A stretch of DNA of 8,148 bases from Candidatus Altimarinota bacterium. Its GTDB lineage: Bacteria; Patescibacteriota; Gracilibacteria; UBA4473. Position 1 is the stretch's first letter; each line of letters starts with the position of its first letter. Both the position numbers and the translations under genes were made by a program. Shown here piece after piece: positions 6,901-8,148 of this stretch. The stretch lies in assembly GCA_018401175.1 (NCBI GenBank), contig JAGYLK010000073.1, forward strand, positions 1 through 8,148, in the 5' to 3' direction. The notes under the pieces were generated by a model. That model did not search any database. It saw nothing but the letters and a program-made list of their open reading frames with translations, and had not been told where the DNA came from.

Positions 6901-8148
6901 TCTTGTTCTTCTCCGTCGAGATACATTCGTAATTCTCCCGCATCTGCGTCATACGTTCCTACCAAAAGCTGCCATTGGTTTACCGCAAAAGTGAATGCTG
7001 AAGCACCGCGTTCTGCTTCCGTCGTTTTTAATCCAAAAAAGTATGGATCTGCGTTGAGTCCATAGTCGAAAAAATTCTCCCCCGCAGAAAGCCAGTAATC
7101 CCACTCTCCACTTCCGCCTCCTGATCCATGAGAAACTATTTTTTTAAATGAACCGGTTCCTCCAAAATCTGGACGACGAACCCATGCCCCCACAGTTATA
7201 TTTTTCCCCGTAATTGAGAAATCCGTTATATTTTGACTTTTGAGATAACGATCAGATCCACCAAACTCAAGAATATCTGCATCCGCTCCCGTCGCCGCTG
7301 GAGCTGATGTCACAGAGGAAATATTGTCTAAATTTTTTCCAGCAGGACTCACATCTGTCGCCTCAGTAACACTCGTAGAAAGCCACTGCCCCTGAGTTGA
7401 AGTCCCCATGGGCAATGTTGCAGAATTTTGTGTCACATGTTGCACCAAAATCCGTCCCTCTCCATCGTCAAATACCCGCGCCACTCCCGTGGTAAGTCCG
7501 ATCAAATCAGAAGCTACCGACGTTGCCGTTCCGGGGAAAGAAAAGGGGAAACGGGCTATGGAGGAAATATCTGTGCTCAACCAATTATCGGGGAGAATAT
7601 CCACCGGATCCTCTGAAATCTGTACTTCCGTTACGGTTGCCCAAAGAATTCTATTGGAAGAAGTAAATGCTGCTCCAACGAGAGCTCCAGTGTCAACGGA
7701 AGTCAAAACCGAATCAGTTTCAATGTTTATAACTGCCAATCCGCTTGTTGTCGCAACAAGAAGATATTGTATCGCTCCGACCGAAACGGTATCCAAAGAA
7801 ACAATAGATCCTCCTGGCAGCTCGCTGGTAAACGTTTTTGAAAACACGTCATTTGCAAAGTCCCAAACGAGAAGCCCTGTCGTCGTTCCCACAAAAACTT
7901 TCCCATTCTCCGCAATCACAGATGTTGCCCCAGAAACAGAAATGCTTTTCCAAAAGGTGCGAAGTTGTGCATCAAACAAATAAATTCTGTCTGCTTTTGC
8001 GAGAAGAATAACTTGCTCAGGGAAGAATGCTGCTCCACATCTATCATCGGGAGCTCCTCCCGCCTGATAATCACAAATCCCATCAATTGCATCATCCCTC
8101 TGTTCCGTCGCCCATGAGGCAGTGGCGTTTGTTCTCCATGTGGTTGCC
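963..8148 (-). CDS. Giant modular surface protein: propeller/LamG, FN3, Ig-like, TSP3, CarboxypepD-reg, SLH, charged tail (5' end outside window)
   Basis: This gene encodes at least 2,394 residues and is still open at the right edge, so the true start, signal peptide and promoter are not seen. The TTG at 7979-7977 is not a convincing start: 56 more in-frame codons lie before it, and the propeller-like pattern already begins there (VILLAKADRIYLFDAQL). Domains in order are propeller-like repeats split by LamG, four FN3-like, three Ig-like, a TSP3-like acidic segment, two Ig-like, three CarboxypepD-regulatory-like, three SLH-like, and a 295-residue charged tail. Only nine cysteines are visible, mostly as close pairs. 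No transmembrane helix, LPXTG motif or catalytic signature is evident. The family pattern suggests an exported protein held non-covalently in the wall through SLH repeats and projecting a rod with ligand-binding domains. Roles such as adhesion, prey or host contact, or S-layer formation are inference. The stop is TGA (complement of 963-965). The reading frame is intact throughout, with no frameshift seen. Confidence 0.9.
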   Translation of the reverse strand, partial: ATTWRTNATASWATEQRDDAIDGICDYQAGGAPDDRCGAAFFPEQVILLAKADRIYLFDAQLRTFWKSISVSGATSVIAENGKVFVGTTTGLLVWDFANDVFSKTFTSELPGGSIVSLDTVSVGAIQYLLVATTSGLAVINIETDSVLTSVDTGALVGAAFTSSNRILWATVTEVQISEDPVDILPDNWLSTDISSIARFPFSFPGTATSVASDLIGLTTGVARVFDDGEGRILVQHVTQNSATLPMGTSTQGQWLSTSVTEATDVSPAGKNLDNISSVTSAPAATGADADILEFGGSDRYLKSQNITDFSITGKNITVGAWVRRPDFGGTGSFKKIVSHGSGGGSGEWDYWLSAGENFFDYGLNADPYFFGLKTTEAERGASAFTFAVNQWQLLVGTYDADAGELRMYLDGEEQDQNIFLPGINPVSLTGDIASVDQELRLGWGYDQEFFNGDMAMPFVSAETYSPEQVALLYRYSNGWFAENTKTTLRGTSDTVVDVSCDDAHKECFVLTDDGVVTRIDGNLFSGGVTSLVAGVTDVSALTPTYLGTWQCTHVFDTSGDYAVYAQTDWEGAPTAIVSDTRNFRVFAQAEQTLVTPVVLAFPDEFIAEDFATLLWSTDETDEDYFVAQIATDIDFQIGVRQQISRGHSARFDGLDDAQQYYFRVKAQNNAGGVSEWSEIVSLSVDTSAPTSGQVSNVAGRVSSAADISFSWETDPFSEIGSGILWYETEISTDAAFLDDTQLVYSNDRLEATSVVFSGEQGKTYFARVRAMDGVGNWSDWAESSGTLVDMTAPTEFSLFPVGTTAGEEILLQWNTALDNESMVVSYDIWQKIGDGDFSFVTSLSPETRTYRVSALQDATTYTFKVLAKNGAGGTTETTVQSVLIDAAHVGVPQWLSSPYSPSTTVSLEWTPDSDISEATQYQIFREGVLLGTVDRATTTFTDPDVHVSGEVFAYQVRSFTPAPDAESVDIVGEFSPTQRVLIDTLPPGYDHYEIIGPDAINTWRNKFFSFQLWGTDGANIFDPQSSTGTGFSSGMDVTTFREGTTGDFIAHNIPILLTESGSHDFQFRFQDRSGNQSSSINIANVKLDVVAPTISFAQTSVSDSVFEAQNSFLSSDSISYEITATDEHSGIDTYEISSRLDKNGDGFFRTEEGDILWSEWTLLSGATGTILAPGDGIFQIRVAATDVAGNRKISDIFTTKIDRQAPQTFANAPTQPISSDITVQIESVDMPLVASGISSVYYTKNGADPKTSLFPVRHEGTVVFVDAETDTTEGNFTIRYYATDVAGNESEIHVATNDIVDTDMDGLPDWWENLYGGTIAPDSDEDTDTLTALQEFNAHTNPLLADTDADGVSDGAETAVGTDPLNGTDHAFHWISPAEGDTVLGTFTLLGTATPGAVAEVFDTTTSSLLGIATVDPQGRLAVEIEALSNGAHALKVQFQHPKNPLAIIESEIRNIIVNDVSATQPQILNIADDDQISPSTTRILVSNLTQNSTAELFEILDNVVYSLATVDTTVEGTADIWLPKRSEARRIFVLDHSTWRTSEIISFEQGLFIEGIIYAENGDPLENAIIEVTDAQDNMTSVQSASNGTYHVFVQPNKTYTYRAEATGFIPQQQSVTMAFDDVRINVTLLELNKEVTLSGVVSDSDGVLLEGVSVQFVSGTTILSTTTNNVGAYSLLVPASTTYSGTFTLADHDTHVQSLTVLRDDIVANITLVKQDIAAQVSGRIIASPSNTPLLGVTVSFLSNNNESFETQSNEQGTFQLALRRDRDYTVVFALAGYEAVTQTFSLATEPLVLPDVTLTLVAEPEVGGGGQAAIRGWSGRELNNPEDEISDDWIPSMTYEESLAQVQRLNAGIAGQVKTKEMKGEEVFAGYISGRIAVDNFREADDAQRLSITAFSDRVQEMHASAKIGYCLAFKDTTMDFRDVSTASRWYPSVAKIYSLGQMPLDAEFKFRPTEMMSWETALEMAFAVRCAEPDTFELLQSFKQNQWETLPLQNTLAVRRAYTALDMGWVSYEADLTKSPTRGQLLQLWMNVFEVSVDTEATQTSFKDISKTDTLASVLVAARRADLIPSSANFRPDSLIPRSEAAQWFVSFFEAEQEDRIDRSEQTDQFDDHKVATGREVTADEQVRISLLQKDVAEERRVRISEIVPVTDDLDIEGKSGFVRRKGEDRETFLKRLEEAKELAGIDPAEQMLDYAALREKSLEARGIVEKEVESKIQISDTSGFVRRQDETREEFLQRLDIAKQELATKKMALETEDTTMKASAPKVAGPTLPTQNLGKLKIDIDTDRMCNIKMAWETSEAFAERCGDIRDTEKESAYKNMFDSFKKRPGIQETIEPVEVTVTTPSPTKDTPTLTRSKMDVALRRVEPELEKDEQTAKVKTRRSQLDL
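1389..1466 (-). repeat. SGFVRR module, copy B
   Basis: Residues 2228-2253 read SGFVRRQDETREEFLQRLDI followed by AKQELA, 63 residues after copy A. At the DNA level only the 14 bases cgacgcacaaatcc (1450-1463 and 1639-1652) are identical, so the duplication is not very recent. Confidence 0.8.
1581..1655 (-). repeat. SGFVRR module, copy A
   Basis: Residues 2165-2189 read SGFVRRKGEDRETFLKRLEE followed by AKELA. It matches copy B at 15 of the first 22 positions, including the fully conserved SGFVRR and F-L-x-R-L. The downstream part looks like an amphipathic helix. Confidence 0.8.
1851..2426 (-). other. Three S-layer-homology (SLH)-like repeats
   Basis: Residues about 1908-2099. Repeat 1 (FRDVSTASRWYPSVAKIYSL, then FKFRPTEMMSWETALEMAF) and repeat 3 (FKDISKTDTLASVLVAARRA, then NFRPDSLIPRSEAAQWFVSF) follow the SLH pattern F-x-D-[VI] ... 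F-x-P-x-x-x-[IM]-x-R-x-E-A. Repeat 2 (about 1992-2041, VRRAYTALDMGWVS to PTRGQLLQLWMNVF) is degenerate and lacks the F-x-D-V start. The TRAE-like motif is SWETA, PTRGQ and PRSEA in order, so repeat 1 has tryptophan where arginine is usual. In characterised systems three SLH repeats form a pseudo-trimer that binds pyruvylated secondary cell-wall polymer. Cysteines 1915 and 1975 flank repeat 1. Confidence 0.8.
2427..2729 (-). other. Linker between stalk and SLH region
   Basis: Residues about 1807-1907 begin with a flexible EPEVGGGGQAAIRGWSGRE and continue into an acidic then mixed-charge stretch (NNPEDEISDDW, EESLAQVQRLNAG, DDAQRLSITAFSDRV). No known domain was recognised. The glycine run marks the change from beta-sandwich stalk to the predicted helical anchor part. 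Confidence 0.5.
2730..3494 (-). repeat. Three tandem carboxypeptidase regulatory-like (CNA-B/prealbumin-like) domains
   Basis: Residues about 1552-1806 form three modules of about 82-90 residues (borders near 1634/1635 and 1716/1717). Each starts with a G-x-[IV] strand and an [LV]-x-[GN]-[AV]-x-[IV]-x-[FV] strand (GDPLENAIIEV, GVLLEGVSVQF, NTPLLGVTVSF), has a middle G-x-[YF] turn (NGTYHVFV, VGAYSLLV, QGTFQLAL), and a Y-T-[YV] or equivalent strand followed by a closing [IV]-x-[VI]-T-L strand (INVTLLEL, VANITLVK, DVTLTLVA). These domains are common rod-forming modules in wall-attached proteins. No isopeptide-bond triad was assigned. Confidence 0.85.
3495..4037 (-). other. Two Ig-like modules between TSP3 segment and CarboxypepD-regulatory array
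   Basis: Residues about 1371-1551. The first module (FHWISPAEGDTVLGTFTLLG, then TPGAVAEVFD, GRLAVEIEALSNGAHALKV) matches the bacterial Ig-like pattern in which strand-G/A-G-A-x-V is followed by an L-x-x-G-x-H-x-L-x-V strand. The second (PQILNIADDDQISPSTTRIL, then AELFEILDNVVYSLATVD, ADIWLPKRSEARRIFVLD) is a weaker beta-rich match. Both look like spacers. Confidence 0.5.
4038..4244 (-). other. Thrombospondin type 3-like calcium-binding segment
   Basis: Residues about 1302-1370 contain acidic D-x-D-x-D-G turns: DTDMDGLPDWWE, DSDEDTDTLTALQEF and DTDADGVSDGAE followed by GTDPLNGTD. This is the TSP3 / bacterial EF-hand-like spacer signature, in which aspartates coordinate calcium and rigidify a linker. 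It lies exactly between two sets of Ig-like modules, so it probably works as a calcium-dependent stiffener or hinge in the stalk. Calcium binding is known for the family and is not shown here. Confidence 0.88.
4242..5183 (-). other. Three Ig-like beta-sandwich modules
   Basis: Residues about 989-1302 hold three modules of roughly 95-110 residues ending in DVVAP, DRQAP and IVDTD. Diagnostic strands are HDFQFRFQDRSGN, FQIRVAATDVAGN and FTIRYYATDVAGNES, the common bacterial Ig-like pattern Y-x-A-x-D-x-A-G-N. The third contains VYYTKNGADP, as seen in chitobiase/beta-hexosaminidase C-terminal-like modules. The second includes a possible calcium-binding loop, DKNGDGFF (residues about 1142-1149). 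A stalk role is inferred. Confidence 0.7.
5184..6362 (-). repeat. Four tandem fibronectin type III-like domains (protein-level repeat)
   Basis: Four modules of about 95-105 residues cover residues 596-988, with borders near 690/691, 794/795 and 888/889. Each shows FN3 marks: an early W in a strand (TLLWSTDE, ISFSWETD, ILLQWNT, VSLEWTPD), the C' strand with tyrosine, and the F-strand signature Y-x-F-x-V-x-A-x-N or similar (YYFRVKAQNNAGG, YFARVRAMDGVGNWS, YTFKVLAKNGAGG, FAYQVRSFTP). Most end in an L-V/I-D-x-x-x-P junction (VDTSAP, VDMTAP, LIDTLPP). The copies are divergent, so this is an old array and not a recent DNA duplication. In secreted bacterial proteins such arrays act mainly as spacers or stalks. 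Confidence 0.85.
6375..6692 (-). other. Domain: second propeller-like block followed by a PKD/Ig-like strand set
   Basis: Residues about 486-591 resume the propeller-like pattern (CFVLTDDGVVTRIDGNLFSGG) right after the LamG domain, with VSCDDAHKEC carrying cysteines 501 and 508 six residues apart. It then runs into HVFDTSGDYAVYAQTDW and NFRV, which resemble the G-x-Y-x-V strands of PKD or Ig-like domains. Whether this is one domain resuming after an insertion or two small domains is unclear. Confidence 0.4.
6705..7274 (-). other. Domain: LamG / concanavalin A-like lectin-glucanase fold
   Basis: Residues about 292-481 fit the bacterial LamG-like jelly-roll (Laminin_G_3 type). The domain begins with LEFGGSDRYLKS and continues with FSITGKNITVGAWVRR, in which the V-x-A-W-V strand is characteristic. 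Next comes a region with WQLLVGTYDADAGELRMYLDG (split here as WQLLVGTYD and ELRMYLDGEE), then RLGWG, and finally a strand ending in SPEQVALLYRY, the usual 'structure of the fold ends with xxEIxxLY' closing helix. Such domains often bind carbohydrates or calcium-dependent ligands on cell surfaces, but no specificity can be inferred. It lies between two propeller-like blocks. Confidence 0.8.
7605..8012 (-). other. Domain: beta-propeller-like repeats, first block
   Basis: Residues about 46-181 of the large protein contain short repeated strands of the kind found in WD40/YVTN or sensor-type propellers: ADRIYLFDAQ, GKVFVGTTTGLLVWDF and YLLVATTSGLAVINIETD, each an I/V-rich strand followed by a G-[LV]-x-[VI] turn. 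The spacing of roughly 40-50 residues between blades fits the fold. The set starts before or at the window edge, so the blade number is unknown. The fold call is from pattern only and the ligand is unknown. Confidence 0.55.

Noticed and set aside
7977..7979. TTG as the start of the large gene
   Set aside because: The frame stays open for 56 more codons to the window edge, and these codons carry plausible protein sequence continuous with the propeller-like region. A signal peptide expected for a surface protein is also missing after this TTG.
7408..7983. 191-codon + strand open frame
   Set aside because: It lies wholly antisense to the large gene, shows no recognisable domain, and has the Ser/Thr/Val-rich make-up typical of a mirrored coding frame.
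1..8148. CRISPR array, tRNA, rRNA, insertion sequence or riboswitch
   Set aside because: Read on both strands, no spaced identical repeats, cloverleaf, transposase or long non-coding leader was found; the window is coding almost throughout.

Overview
The window holds two convergent protein-coding genes and almost no non-coding sequence. Both genes run off a window edge, so each is seen only in part. On the + strand, from the left edge to 974, lies the C-terminal part of a bacterial glutamyl-tRNA synthetase (gltX). On the - strand, from the right edge down to 963, lies one very large gene. It has at least 2,394 codons in the window and codes for a modular surface protein. The two 3' ends overlap by 12 bp (963-974), and a short perfect inverted repeat covers both stop codons.

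The large protein reads like a cell-surface fibre attached at its C-terminal side. Residues are numbered from the first complete codon at the right edge. In order it shows: beta-propeller-like repeats interrupted by a LamG/concanavalin-A-like domain (about 46-591); four fibronectin type III-like domains (about 596-988); three Ig-like modules (about 989-1302); an acidic thrombospondin type 3-like calcium-binding segment (about 1302-1370); two more Ig-like modules (about 1371-1551); three carboxypeptidase-regulatory-like beta-sandwiches (about 1552-1806); a linker; three S-layer-homology (SLH)-like repeats (about 1908-2099); and a charged, probably helical tail of 295 residues containing a duplicated SGFVRR module. 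The likely reading is recognition domains outermost, a beta-sandwich stalk in the middle, and an SLH anchor near the wall. The function as adhesin or S-layer-associated protein is inferred from domain types only. No enzymatic domain was recognised.

Organism: SLH domains point to a bacterium with an S-layer or SLH-binding cell-wall polymer. The divergent GluRS, the moderate GC content (judged by eye) and the giant FN3/LamG/TSP3/SLH protein next to a housekeeping gene would fit a candidate-phyla-radiation lineage such as Peregrinibacteria, but this is a guess and not a placement. UGA acts as a stop: it ends the large gene and does not occur in frame in about 2,700 codons. The two genes share no evident pathway; their adjacency looks like simple convergent packing. 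No RNA gene, mobile element, CRISPR array or promoter could be supported, and no stretch over 300 bases lacks a gene.
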